64,000 nt of DNA from Paraburkholderia fynbosensis (GTDB taxonomy: Bacteria; Pseudomonadota; Gammaproteobacteria; Burkholderiales; Burkholderiaceae), in assembly GCF_902859935.1 (NCBI RefSeq), contig NZ_CADIKI010000001.1:124001-188000 (forward strand). Reading direction: 5' to 3'. Positions 1 to 9,716 of this stretch are shown here, piece after piece. Numbering within the stretch: position 1 is the first letter of the stretch; each line of letters starts with the position of its first letter. The notes below the pieces were generated by a model. It was given only the letters and a program-made list of their open reading frames with translations, was not told the origin of the DNA and ran no database searches. Both the position numbers and the translations under genes were made by a program.

Positions 1-291
1 ATGCGTGCCACCCGCGAAGCCGAGCATCTTGCCGTTCTGATAGACGCTTGCTTCGGCGCCGCTCTCGTCCCATGGCGCGTTCGTGTACACCTTGCCGTCG
101 GGCGCGACCGCGATCGCGGTGATGTCGATCTGCGCCCATGTGCCGTCGCCGAAGCCGAAGCTGTTGCCGATCCATGACGTTTTCGCGTTCAACGCGGTCT
201 CCGCGCGCGCTGCGACGGTGACCGATCCTGCGGCCAGTGCGGCGGCGCATGCCAATACGGCGAACCAGCTTTTGAACGTGAAACGGGGCAA
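1..291 (-). CDS. Secreted beta-propeller-like protein, 5' part only
   Basis: The first 97 codons are visible and the gene continues beyond the window edge. A TTG start at 291 is chosen because AGGAGG lies 7 bases upstream; another in-frame TTG further up would place this ribosome site inside the gene. The first ~31 residues form a signal peptide (basic start, alanine-rich hydrophobic core, AARA-type cleavage region). The mature start has motifs such as WIGNSFGFGDG and AVAPDGKVYTN, which resemble NHL/SMP-30-type propeller blades. Function unknown. It is divergent from the acyltransferase operon. Confidence 0.6.
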   Translation of the reverse strand, partial: MPRFTFKSWFAVLACAAALAAGSVTVAARAETALNAKTSWIGNSFGFGDGTWAQIDITAIAVAPDGKVYTNAPWDESGAEASVYQNGKMLGFAGGTH

Positions 292-977
292 GGTAGGTCC
301 TCCAGTCAACGCCGCGCTCGGGCACGAGTCCGCGCGACGATACAAAAGTCAGTGATGCGACGGGCCGGGCCGCCGAAAACCACACAGGAACGTGCGAGCG
401 ATTCGTGCAGGAAGGACGGCTGCGAAGCAGCGCGCTGATGCGGCATTCATTCAGGCGACATTCAGACCATGGCCGGACCGGCCACCCGTGCGACGGCCCA
501 CGCACCGTCCTGGACAGGCCAGTGCGCACGCCTGCCCGCATGGTCACCGCCTTGGCCACATTACGCGGAAAAAACACCGCGACGAAAATCGAAAATAATT
601 CAAAAATATTCGACGCTTTAAGCATCGTGAAAGAAAGCGATTTAAAAATCGATTAAAACGGGAGGCGTGAACGGACCGCATCGCGCGGGACGATTTCCCC
701 CATCTTTACCGATGCCAGGGCGAGCTCGCTGCATTTATTACATATTTCCCGTTCGCTGCACGGCTCACAAGACAAGCATATAAATGTCGCGGAAATGAAT
801 AACGAAACACCCTGTTGCAATCTGATTCATTTATCCAATTCATTCCCGTTTTTTCGCGATTTTCTTTTCCCTAGAATCGATTGCACTTCCGTTGCGACCG
901 ATGCGAGCGCGCCTGCCCCGTGTGGAATCTCGCGTGACGCTTCGTCCGGCCCATCCGCTTCACACCATGGACGGTTC
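292..977. other. Long intergenic region upstream of the acyltransferase
   Basis: No convincing gene. The left part (about 300-560) is GC-rich; 580-660 and 730-880 are distinctly AT-rich for this genome and probably hold promoters for the divergent secreted protein and the acyltransferase. A 6-bp inverted repeat with a 2-base centre lies at 638-651. The acyltransferase frame stays open back to an ATG at 795, but that stretch has non-coding composition. Confidence 0.5.
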
Positions 978-2117
978 ATGACTGCCAGCGCATTGCCCCT
1001 CGCGCCCTCCCATTCCCGCATCGTGCAGCTCGACGGTTTGCGCGCCATCGCCGTGCTCGCGGTGTTCGCGCAGCACGCATTGAAAGCGCCGCTGTGGATG
1101 GGCGTCGATCTGTTTTTTGTCCTGAGCGGCTTTCTGATCAGCGGCATCCTGCTCGATCGCAAGGACCGCGGGCAATCCTATTTCCGCTACTTCTACGCAC
1201 GCCGCGCGCGGCGCATCCTGCCGCCGTATCTGCTGCTGATGGTTGTGTCGTCGCTGCTGTTCGGCCTCGCGTGGGCGCAGCACTGGTACTGGTATGCGTT
1301 TTTCGCGACCAATATCGGCGACGCGCTCAATCAGAGCGGTCACGACAGCCTCAACGTGCTGTGGTCGCTCGCGGTCGAAGAGCAGTTCTACATCGTCTGG
1401 CCGTTCGTGATCCTGCTCGTGCCCGAGCGTCTGCTCGGCTACGTGGCGGCCGCCCTGATCGTGCTGGTGCCGGTGCTGCGCGCCGTGGCCACGCCATGGT
1501 TCGACTCGTTCTGGCCCATCTATTACCTGACGCCGTTCCGCATGGACCTGCTCGCGGCCGGTGCGCTGCTCGCGGTGGCGGTGCGGCGCGACCGCCAGGC
1601 GCTCGAGCCGTTCAAGTGGCTCGCGGTGCTCGGTTTCTTCGCCGCGCTCGCCGTGCTGGCGTGGCTGCATCTGCACTTTCCGCGGTTTCGCGCGGCCAAT
1701 ACGCCGCTGTCCAATGCCGGGCTCTACAGCGTTTCGTTGGTGCTTTGTACTTCCGTCGTGGTCATCGCCCTGCAAAGCAAGGGCATCGTCAAACGGCTGT
1801 TGTGCAATCCCGTGCTGGTCTATATCGGCACCATCAGCTACACGATTTACCTGATTCACCTGAGCGTGCTGTACGTGCTGTGGCCGCTACATCTGAACCG
1901 TTATCTGAGCGCTGGCTGTGCGCTCGCGATTACGCTCGCCTACGCGAGCATCACGTGGTTCGCATTCGAGAAGCGGTTGATTTTCGGTGCGCGCGGCAAG
2001 AATCAGGCGCATGTGTCAGCTCATGTACCTGGCCATGCGCCGGCTCAGGCGCAGACGCATGCAGCGTCCGGCGGCAGTGTCGCGCGAGCGGGCACTGCGC
2101 CGCAAAGCCGCGCATGA
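978..2117 (+). CDS. Acyltransferase-3 family membrane protein (EPS O-acyltransferase)
   Basis: Predicted polytopic inner-membrane O-acyltransferase of the OafA/AT3 family, 379 residues, probably adding acetyl groups to an EPS sugar. The family signature is near the N-terminus: LDGLRAIAVLAVFAQH (conserved R22 and H33), then GVDLFFVLSG (42-51), followed by about ten hydrophobic segments. The ATG at 978 is preferred to 795 because the conserved domain starts right after it and the upstream stretch is AT-rich. The C-terminal ~35 residues are a His/Ala/Gln-rich tail. The stop overlaps the start of the SGNH hydrolase gene by ATGA, so the two are probably co-translated. Cepacian clusters carry comparable acyltransferases (bceO, bceS); which one this matches is not resolved. 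Confidence 0.85.
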   Translation: MTASALPLAPSHSRIVQLDGLRAIAVLAVFAQHALKAPLWMGVDLFFVLSGFLISGILLDRKDRGQSYFRYFYARRARRILPPYLLLMVVSSLLFGLAWAQHWYWYAFFATNIGDALNQSGHDSLNVLWSLAVEEQFYIVWPFVILLVPERLLGYVAAALIVLVPVLRAVATPWFDSFWPIYYLTPFRMDLLAAGALLAVAVRRDRQALEPFKWLAVLGFFAALAVLAWLHLHFPRFRAANTPLSNAGLYSVSLVLCTSVVVIALQSKGIVKRLLCNPVLVYIGTISYTIYLIHLSVLYVLWPLHLNRYLSAGCALAITLAYASITWFAFEKRLIFGARGKNQAHVSAHVPGHAPAQAQTHAASGGSVARAGTAPQSRA

Positions 2118-2959
2118 GACGCCGTGGAGAACTTGCCGCGGGCCTGAGGGTCGCGGCTCCGCTGTCGAGTGCACGCGTTGGCTTGCCTGTGCGCGCATGG
2201 GCCGCCGCGTTGACCGGCTCGCTCGCGATGGCGCTCGCATTCGCGCCCGAGACCTGCGCAGCCCGTAGCAATGCGGCGCAAAAGCCGCTGCCGCAAACTC
2301 AAACGCAAACGCAAACGCAGCAGCAAGTCCAGATCGACGCCTACGGCGACTCGACCACGCTCGGCATCACCTGCAACGACGGCCGCTGCGGCCCACAGCC
2401 GCAAAACGCCGTGTCCTATCTGCAGGAAGACCTGAGCGCGCATCACGGCGATCGCGTGCGCGTCACGAATTTCGGCGTAGGCGGCGCGATGGCCACGCAA
2501 CTGCGCGACGGCACCGGCAACCGCCGCGCCGGCCCGAGCGCGGGTTTGCCATGGCGCGAACGCCTCGCGGCCTCGCCCGCGCAGATCGTGTTGATCAACT
2601 ACGGCATCAACGAAGTGATGCAGAACCAGACGCCCGAGCAGTTTTACGCGGCTGAAACGGAACTCGTGAAAACCGCCCGGACGCTCGGCAAAGAGCCGGT
2701 TCTGCAGACCTCGAACCCGATGCCCGACAACCGGCTCAACGCACGGCTCGCCGTGATGGTCGCGATGACGCGCCGCGTGGCCGCCGAACAGCAGGTGCCG
2801 CTCGTCGACCAGTTCGCTTACGTCAGCAGTCTGCCCGACTGGAAGACGCTGATGTCGGACGGCGCGCATCCGAAACCGGGGCTCTACCGGCTCAAGGCCG
2901 AACAGGATTATCAGGTCGTCGACCCGTTGGTGCGGCGGCTGCTGGATGGCACGCTCTGA
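2114..2959 (+). CDS. SGNH/GDSL-type hydrolase, membrane-anchored or secreted
   Basis: A 281-residue esterase or transesterase-like protein of the SGNH superfamily. Family blocks are all present: YGDST with nucleophile Ser80, GVGG (121-124), GINE with Asn166, and DGAHP with Asp249 and His252. A signal or anchor segment spans about 26-46, so the catalytic domain should be periplasmic. A Gln-Thr repeat linker (61-70) precedes the domain. ATG 2114 overlaps the acyltransferase stop by four bases. Separate but coupled AT3 and SGNH genes mirror the fused AT3-SGNH acyltransferases known elsewhere, which suggests that the pair works together on polysaccharide acylation. The substrate is not known. Confidence 0.8.
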   Translation: MRRRGELAAGLRVAAPLSSARVGLPVRAWAAALTGSLAMALAFAPETCAARSNAAQKPLPQTQTQTQTQQQVQIDAYGDSTTLGITCNDGRCGPQPQNAVSYLQEDLSAHHGDRVRVTNFGVGGAMATQLRDGTGNRRAGPSAGLPWRERLAASPAQIVLINYGINEVMQNQTPEQFYAAETELVKTARTLGKEPVLQTSNPMPDNRLNARLAVMVAMTRRVAAEQQVPLVDQFAYVSSLPDWKTLMSDGAHPKPGLYRLKAEQDYQVVDPLVRRLLDGTL

Positions 2960-3048
2960 AGCGTTTTTTCAAGCGCGTGCTTCGCGAGGTCCGCTTCATG
3001 ACGAAGGTGAATCGTGCTTCTGAAATGCGCTTCCGAGTGTGCCGATGA

Positions 3049-4167
<1,119 letters not shown>

Positions 4168-4242
4168 GCCGATGTGAGGATGCGCGGCCGCAGCGACGGC
4201 CGCGTGCAGCCGCGCCAGGGATCGTCGGTAAAGCACGTCTAC

Positions 4243-4294
4243 GCAAAAAGACGCGAGGCCTGATCGTCGTGATTCAGGCCTCGCGTCTTTTTGC
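4243..4294. terminator. Perfect 21-bp bidirectional terminator
   Basis: The left arm 4243-4263 and right arm 4274-4294 are exact reverse complements over 21 bases, with a 10-base loop. Each arm contains a run of five A or T, so RNA from either strand makes a GC-rich stem ending in a U-tract. It lies between the convergent gmd (+) and bceK (-) and should stop both operons. Confidence 0.92.
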
Positions 4295-4417
4295 TTCCTG
4301 GACGAAGCGAGCTGCGCTGCGCCACGCTCTTCGGCCCGAGCGTGATGCGGCGAACCACAAGTGGGGCGAGAGACTGCCGCGTCAGCGCACGCGCGGCAAG
4401 CTCATCGCCCCAGCAAT

Positions 4418-5584
4418 TCAGTGCACCTCACCCGCCCCAATCGCCTCGCTATACACCGACGCCACACGCTTCGCGATCACCGCGTTATCGAAGTTCTCAC
4501 GCGCATAGCGGCGGCACGCATCCGCATCCGGCAACTTGAGCGAGCCGTTCAGCGCGCCGGCAAGGCCATCGGCAATCGCCTGCGCGCCGGTCTCCGGCAG
4601 CACCAGATTCGGCGACAACCCCGCCACCGCTTCAGGCAGGCCGCCGACCGGCGTCACCAGCACTGGCGTACCTGAGGCGAGCGATTCGACGGTGATGAGA
4701 CCGAAGCCTTCGAGCGCGACCGTCGGCACCACGCTGATATTCGCCGCCCGATACAACGCCGCCAGATGCTGATCGGGCACGAAGCCGAGCAGCTTCACGT
4801 TGTCCTCGAGACCCGCTTCGCTGATACGCGCCTGCAACTCGCCTTCGAGCCGCCCCTTGCCCGCGATCAGCAGCAGCACGTCGGGCGCGCTGCGCTTGAG
4901 CAACTTCACCGCGTCGATCAGATCTTCGAGACCCATGCGGCGCACGAGGCGGCGCACCGCCAGCACGATCGGCCGGTCCTGCGGCAATTGCAGCCTCAGG
5001 CGCGCCTCGGCCGGCGTGATCGGCAGATTGAACTGCTCGACGTCGACGCAACCGGGCACCACGCGTACGCGATCGGGCGCAATCCGGTAGCGCGAGGTCA
5101 GAATCTTGCCGAACGCTTCCGACAGCACGATCAGCCGCGACGAGCGCGCATACACGGACTGCTCCAGATAGCGCTTCGCACGCTGGCCGAGCGAATCGGC
5201 GCCTTCGACGTGGCTCTCGTCGGCCCACGGCCCCTGAAAATGCGACACCTGAGGAATGCCGCGTGTCACGTCGAGTCCCGGAAACGTGTAAAGGGCGAAG
5301 TGCGAGGAGATGACGTCCGGGCGCGAAGTGCTGATTTCCTGGCGCAGTGCACGGCGTGCCGCCATCAGCCGCAACGGCAGCGATTGCGCGGCCGAGCCGA
5401 AGCCGTTGATGGCGCCGCCGGTGTCCGCCGCCACTTTCGGCGAGCCGGCCACCACGCCGCGCACCGCGACGCCCGCGCCCGGCAGCGCGCCGATCAGCGA
5501 GTAGTACATGCGGTCGAGGCCGCCCGCGCGTTCGGGAAACCAGTGCATCCCGATCTGCAGCGATTTGATTGAGCTCGTCGTCAT
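4418..5584 (-). CDS. bceK: Glycosyltransferase family 4, EPS (BceK-like)
   Basis: A 388-residue GT-B fold transferase that should add one sugar to the lipid-linked repeat unit on the cytoplasmic face. The N-terminus MHWFPERAGGLDRMYYSL is a typical acceptor-site start (GG-x-R), and the C-terminal donor site carries the EX7E motif EGFGLITVE, followed by SGTPVLVTPVGGLPE. ATG 5584 has AGGGG upstream. It is the last gene of the minus-strand EPS operon, 100 bp after bceJ, and ends at the shared terminator. The symbol rests on gene order in the cepacian cluster; the sugar transferred is not known. Confidence 0.82.
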   Translation of the reverse strand: MTTSSIKSLQIGMHWFPERAGGLDRMYYSLIGALPGAGVAVRGVVAGSPKVAADTGGAINGFGSAAQSLPLRLMAARRALRQEISTSRPDVISSHFALYTFPGLDVTRGIPQVSHFQGPWADESHVEGADSLGQRAKRYLEQSVYARSSRLIVLSEAFGKILTSRYRIAPDRVRVVPGCVDVEQFNLPITPAEARLRLQLPQDRPIVLAVRRLVRRMGLEDLIDAVKLLKRSAPDVLLLIAGKGRLEGELQARISEAGLEDNVKLLGFVPDQHLAALYRAANISVVPTVALEGFGLITVESLASGTPVLVTPVGGLPEAVAGLSPNLVLPETGAQAIADGLAGALNGSLKLPDADACRRYARENFDNAVIAKRVASVYSEAIGAGEVH

Positions 5585-5684
5585 GGTTGTTGCCCCTGTG
5601 CGTTCTGAGAGTTGTGTCGATGAAGCGCTGAACGCCGCGAATGCGTGGCGTGGCGCAACACGCGCCGCGCCGCTACGGCATCCG

Positions 5685-6914
5685 TCATTCCGCGCTCTTC
5701 TGTCCGGCCAGCGTGTTCAGCGTCAGCGCGTCGGTCTTCGCGACCGCTGCCGCTTCCGCTTCGCTGCGCCGGCGGTTTTCCTGCTGCCCGGCCAACTGCC
5801 GGTACAGTGCGATATATTGCTCGGCCATGCGCGCCCAGCCGAAGCCGGTGGCGAGCTGATTGGCGGCGACGCCCATCGCGCGGCGCGCTTCGTCGTTATC
5901 CGCGAGACGCGCGACCGCGCCGGCGAGCGCCTTGGGATCGTCCGGATCGTCGAGCACGATCCCGCAATCGGGCGTGATGATTTCGGCGCCGCCCGCGGTG
6001 CGCGCGGTAACCACCGGCAAGCCGGCCGCCATCGCTTCGAGCAGCGAGAGGCTCATCGCTTCGTAGCGCGAAGGAAACACGAACGCGTCGACCGAATGCA
6101 TCAGCACCGGCATCTCCTTCACGAGGCCGAGAAAATGCACGCGGTGCGCGATACCGAGCGCCTTCGCCTGTTCGGGGTACGGACTGCCCGGCAAAAAGCC
6201 GGCCACCGCGATCTGCACGTGCTCAGGCAAGTGCTTCAAAGCGGCTAGCACAGTGCCGAGATTCTTGCGCGGCGTGCGCAGATCGCCGACGAACAGCAGC
6301 AGGAATGCGTGCTTCGGCAAGCCGAATTTCTCGCGATTGCCCGTGGCCGCCGCGAAACCTTGCGTGTCCACGCCGTTGTAGATCACCTCGACGCGGTTAC
6401 GTGGCGTGAGCCCGATCGCGCGGATTTCGTCGGCGACCTTTTGCGACACCGCCGTGATCACCTTCGAGCGCCGGTAGGCCCAGCGCTCGAGCAGCGCATT
6501 GCAGCGCGTATACACCGACTGATACGCGGACCACATCCCCTTCGTGAGACCGAACGGGTAGTACTTGCTGCCGAACCAGCCGCTATGCACGAAATGCGAC
6601 GTATTGACGTCCGCGGGCATCCACGTGATGAAGCCGTTCACGTGCAGCACGTCGTATTCGCGGCGGTGCGCGCGCAGCCACATCGCGCTCTTGAACGCGA
6701 ACACCTGCTGGCGCAGCAGATTGGTGGGCCACCAGCGGCCGATTTTCACCGGCGCCCAGCGGACGTTCGGATGCGCGAGCAGCTCGGGGGCGACGTGCGA
6801 CGCGACCAGCGTGACGCCGATGTTCTCGTCGAGGGCGGCACGCGCGATCTCGTGGTTGACGCGCCCCTGGCCGTCGTTATGGCGCACTACGTGCGTGACA
6901 ATGGCGACTCTCAA
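5685..6914 (-). CDS. bceJ: Glycosyltransferase family 4, EPS (BceJ-like)
   Basis: A 409-residue GT-B glycosyltransferase, predicted to extend the lipid-linked EPS unit. It begins LRVAIVTHVVRHNDGQGRVN and has the donor-site EX7E motif EAMSLSLLE before AMAAGLPVV. The start is a TTG at 6914: GGAGG lies 6 bases upstream and the TTG overlaps the TGA of the polymerase gene (TTGA). The open frame continues far upstream only as a shadow of that gene. Position in the operon gives the bceJ label. Confidence 0.83.
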   Translation of the reverse strand: MRVAIVTHVVRHNDGQGRVNHEIARAALDENIGVTLVASHVAPELLAHPNVRWAPVKIGRWWPTNLLRQQVFAFKSAMWLRAHRREYDVLHVNGFITWMPADVNTSHFVHSGWFGSKYYPFGLTKGMWSAYQSVYTRCNALLERWAYRRSKVITAVSQKVADEIRAIGLTPRNRVEVIYNGVDTQGFAAATGNREKFGLPKHAFLLLFVGDLRTPRKNLGTVLAALKHLPEHVQIAVAGFLPGSPYPEQAKALGIAHRVHFLGLVKEMPVLMHSVDAFVFPSRYEAMSLSLLEAMAAGLPVVTARTAGGAEIITPDCGIVLDDPDDPKALAGAVARLADNDEARRAMGVAANQLATGFGWARMAEQYIALYRQLAGQQENRRRSEAEAAAVAKTDALTLNTLAGQKSAE

Positions 6915-8389
6915 TCCGTGCCTCCGTGGAGAAATAGCGTGCGTCGGCGGTTCATCTTGTCGTGATGGACCGCGGAAAGAATCGAAAAAACACTCATGAA
7001 AAGCAGCAGGCCGCCGGTGCCGACCAGCGAGTTGGTGAACACCAGCATCGCGAAGGTCGCGAGGCTCAGGCTCAGGCACGCGGACACGAACTTGTCGTCG
7101 CGCAACTTGAACGACGCGAGCACCGCGCGCATGAGCAGCCAGACGATGCCCGACATGTAGAGCAACGTGCCGGGCCAGCCGAGCACGAACGGGATGTTCA
7201 TCACGCCGCTGTCGAAGTTGCCGTACTGGCCCAGCTGACCGCCGTCGTTGGACAGCTTGGTCGAGGTGCCGGTGGCGCCCATCCCCTCGCCGGCCACATC
7301 CGTGAACGCGGTCTTCGCGAAGGTCGCGTAGAACTCGTTGCGCGCGGCGTAGCTCTGGTCGTCGTTCAGGTTGACGATGGTGCTCAGGCGCGCCTGCATC
7401 CGCTCGGCCACCGGGCCGACCGCCAGCAGCGGCACGCACAGCCCGGCCAGCAGCACCGCGCTCGCGACGATGCGCAAGCGCACCTTGTTATTCGACTTGA
7501 CGAGCTGGATCAGGAGCGCGATGACCCAGCCGCCCCAGGTCGAGCGCACGAGGCTCAGCGCGAACGAGAAGAAGCCGAGCGCCGCGGCGATCCAGCGCAC
7601 GCGGTGGGTGGCCGCCATCACGAAGACCATCGCGCCCATCATCGCGAACGCGAACGGTCCCGACGAATTCATCGTGCTGAATACGCGCACGCCCATCGGC
7701 ACCGGGTCGCCTTGCGAGTTCATCTGCGAGCCGAGCATCCACAGCGCGTCCCACTGCGGCATGATGAAGAACTGGATCAGGCCGTAGCCGCCCATCACCA
7801 GCATGCCCCAGATGAACGTGTTGACGATGGTGTCGCGGTACTGCGGATACTGACGCGTATGCGCCATGATGTGAAAACCGATCAGGATCGGATACAGCCA
7901 GTTGGCAAGGTCGTAGGTGGCCGCGAGCGGCCCGCTCGACATCACGCCGACCATGAACGCATAGGCGAGCCCCATGAGGACCAGCAGCACCGGCAGGCCG
8001 CGCCGCTGCGCGAGCAGCTTGTAGTAACGCAGCAGCGACAGCGCGCTGATCATCGTGACCGCCAGCGGCGCGACCTGGATGAGGCTGGTCGGCGTGAACG
8101 AGCCTTTGGACCAGTCGGCCAGACGCCGCACTTCCGGGCTCAGGAACCACAACCACCACATGAAGCCGATGTAGCGCGCCGGGCTCTTGAAGTACAGCCA
8201 CAGGCCCGTGAAGATCGCGAGCACCGGGAACGCGAGCGTGAGCACCGTGCCCTGATGCGCGACGATCAGCACCGCTGTGATCAGCCACAGCAACAGCGGC
8301 GGCAGCCATTCCTGCGGGCCGCCGGACAGCAGCCGGGCCGTCCCTTTTGGGGCGGCGTCGGTGGCGTGGGCTCGCGCGATCGTCGACAT
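6911..8389 (-). CDS. bceI: EPS polymerase, O-antigen ligase/polymerase-like membrane protein (BceI-like)
   Basis: A 492-residue integral inner-membrane protein with at least ten hydrophobic segments and a large loop near residues 330-400 (MQARLSTIVNLNDDQSYAAR region), the layout of Wzy-type polymerases. It probably joins lipid-linked repeat units in the periplasm. It starts 3 bp after the stop of bceH, with GGAGG upstream, and its stop overlaps the TTG start of bceJ, so translation is likely coupled. Wzy proteins diverge strongly, so the call rests on topology and on its place between glycosyltransferases. Confidence 0.75.
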   Translation of the reverse strand: MSTIARAHATDAAPKGTARLLSGGPQEWLPPLLLWLITAVLIVAHQGTVLTLAFPVLAIFTGLWLYFKSPARYIGFMWWLWFLSPEVRRLADWSKGSFTPTSLIQVAPLAVTMISALSLLRYYKLLAQRRGLPVLLVLMGLAYAFMVGVMSSGPLAATYDLANWLYPILIGFHIMAHTRQYPQYRDTIVNTFIWGMLVMGGYGLIQFFIMPQWDALWMLGSQMNSQGDPVPMGVRVFSTMNSSGPFAFAMMGAMVFVMAATHRVRWIAAALGFFSFALSLVRSTWGGWVIALLIQLVKSNNKVRLRIVASAVLLAGLCVPLLAVGPVAERMQARLSTIVNLNDDQSYAARNEFYATFAKTAFTDVAGEGMGATGTSTKLSNDGGQLGQYGNFDSGVMNIPFVLGWPGTLLYMSGIVWLLMRAVLASFKLRDDKFVSACLSLSLATFAMLVFTNSLVGTGGLLLFMSVFSILSAVHHDKMNRRRTLFLHGGTD

Positions 8390-8392
8390 CGT

Positions 8393-9613
8393 TCAGAGGC
8401 CTCCGCGTGATTCGCGCGCGGCAGCGCGGGCGGGTTGTGCCTGCTGCGGTGCGTGAGCCTGGGTTGCTTGCATGTGCCCTTGCGCGTGTGCCTGTGCCTG
8501 CGTTTGCTGTTGCGTTTGCGTCTGACCCTGCGCACGCGCGCGCAGCATGTCGCGCGTGATTCGCGCGTGCTGCATCGCGTAGTGTTGCGTCGTCAGATCG
8601 CGCGACAGCAAACCGGCAGCCGCCGCCTGGGCCTGGCGCAACGCCGCGGCTGGCGACGCGACGAACTGGTCCACCGCGTCGCGCAGCGCCTGCGGATCGA
8701 ACGGCGGGATATAGGCCGCTTCATCCGCCGGAAAATAATCCTGCAGCGCGCCGACGTTCGTCACCACCATCGGCTTGCCGAGCGCCGCCGCTTCCAGCAT
8801 CACGGTGATACCCGACGCGTGCGAGTTCGGCCGCAGCGGCACGACGATCACGTCGGCCCAGTCATATAGTTCGTGCTGCTTCCTGATACCCGAGAACAGC
8901 GCGATCTCGACATTCGGTGCGCGCAGCGACGCGGGAATTCGCCGCCGCGTCGCGAGCTTCACGGTGTAGCGCGAGTCGTTGCCGAACGCCTTGATGAGCG
9001 TCCCCCAGTCGCGGTCGCGATCGTTGCCGATCGCGGCGATGCGCAGCGGCGTATGCGGCGTCCATTGCGCGGGCGCGCTGACCGGAAAGTCGTGCGTGTT
9101 CAGGCCGTACAGCAGCGGCCGCGCGTCGCGGCCGAAATAGCGCTGACACAGCTCGGCGTTTTCGCTCGCGAGCGTGGTCAACTGATCGGCGCGGCTCATC
9201 AGCTTGCGATACAGCCAGCTACGAAAAACCCCGTACGAGGGCCACTTGTCGAGCAGCCACACGCTTTGCGCGAGCAGCAGCGGCGATGCGGCGGGGCCCG
9301 CCTTGCGTCCGCTCAGCAGCAGCATCAGCGCGGCCGACAGCCATTCCTGCTCGGTGTGCGTCCAGATCACGTCGGCGCGCAGCATCTCGGCGCGGTTGCG
9401 CCACGTGTGGATGAAGTCGAAGCCGAGCAGCGCCTTCAGCGCGCGGCGCGCGAGGCGCACGGGCTTGCCTTCGCGCGCGTCCTGCGAATAGGTCAGCCTG
9501 AACTCGTCGGACTCTGCGTGGTGATAGCCGTATAGGCAGCCGATATTGTCGCCCGGCCGGTAAAAACGCGGGTCCGCGCCGTAAAACAGATGAACGTGAA
9601 CTTTCGTACTCAT
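8393..9613 (-). CDS. bceH: Glycosyltransferase, EPS (BceH-like), with Gln-rich tail
   Basis: A 406-residue GT4-like glycosyltransferase. The N-terminus MSTKVHVHLFYGADPRFYRP follows a start at 9613, and the C-terminal half has the donor-site block SGITVMLEAAALGKPMVV. The first acidic residue of the usual EX7E motif is replaced by Ala, so donor binding may differ. The last ~45 residues are a low-complexity Gln/Ala/Thr/His tail that is not part of the fold and is encoded by near-repeats of CAAACG. It follows bceG by 103 bp and precedes the polymerase gene by 3 bp. Confidence 0.78.
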   Translation of the reverse strand: MSTKVHVHLFYGADPRFYRPGDNIGCLYGYHHAESDEFRLTYSQDAREGKPVRLARRALKALLGFDFIHTWRNRAEMLRADVIWTHTEQEWLSAALMLLLSGRKAGPAASPLLLAQSVWLLDKWPSYGVFRSWLYRKLMSRADQLTTLASENAELCQRYFGRDARPLLYGLNTHDFPVSAPAQWTPHTPLRIAAIGNDRDRDWGTLIKAFGNDSRYTVKLATRRRIPASLRAPNVEIALFSGIRKQHELYDWADVIVVPLRPNSHASGITVMLEAAALGKPMVVTNVGALQDYFPADEAAYIPPFDPQALRDAVDQFVASPAAALRQAQAAAAGLLSRDLTTQHYAMQHARITRDMLRARAQGQTQTQQQTQAQAHAQGHMQATQAHAPQQAQPARAAARESRGGL

Positions 9614-9716
9614 GCAGACACTCCGCTCTGCCGGTGGAAAGAGGCATCGGCGGCCCTGACGGTGGTCAGGGGCCGATGCGCGAACATAGGGGACGTGGTG
9701 GCCCTTGCGAGGTCGC

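Noticed and set aside
1094..2113. Open frame extending the SGNH gene 340 codons upstream
   Set aside because: It overlaps the well-supported acyltransferase in another frame and has no family motifs; it is open by chance in GC-rich DNA.
7000..8400. Long plus-strand frame opposite the polymerase gene
   Set aside because: Arg/His/Gln-rich antisense shadow with no ribosome site or domain.
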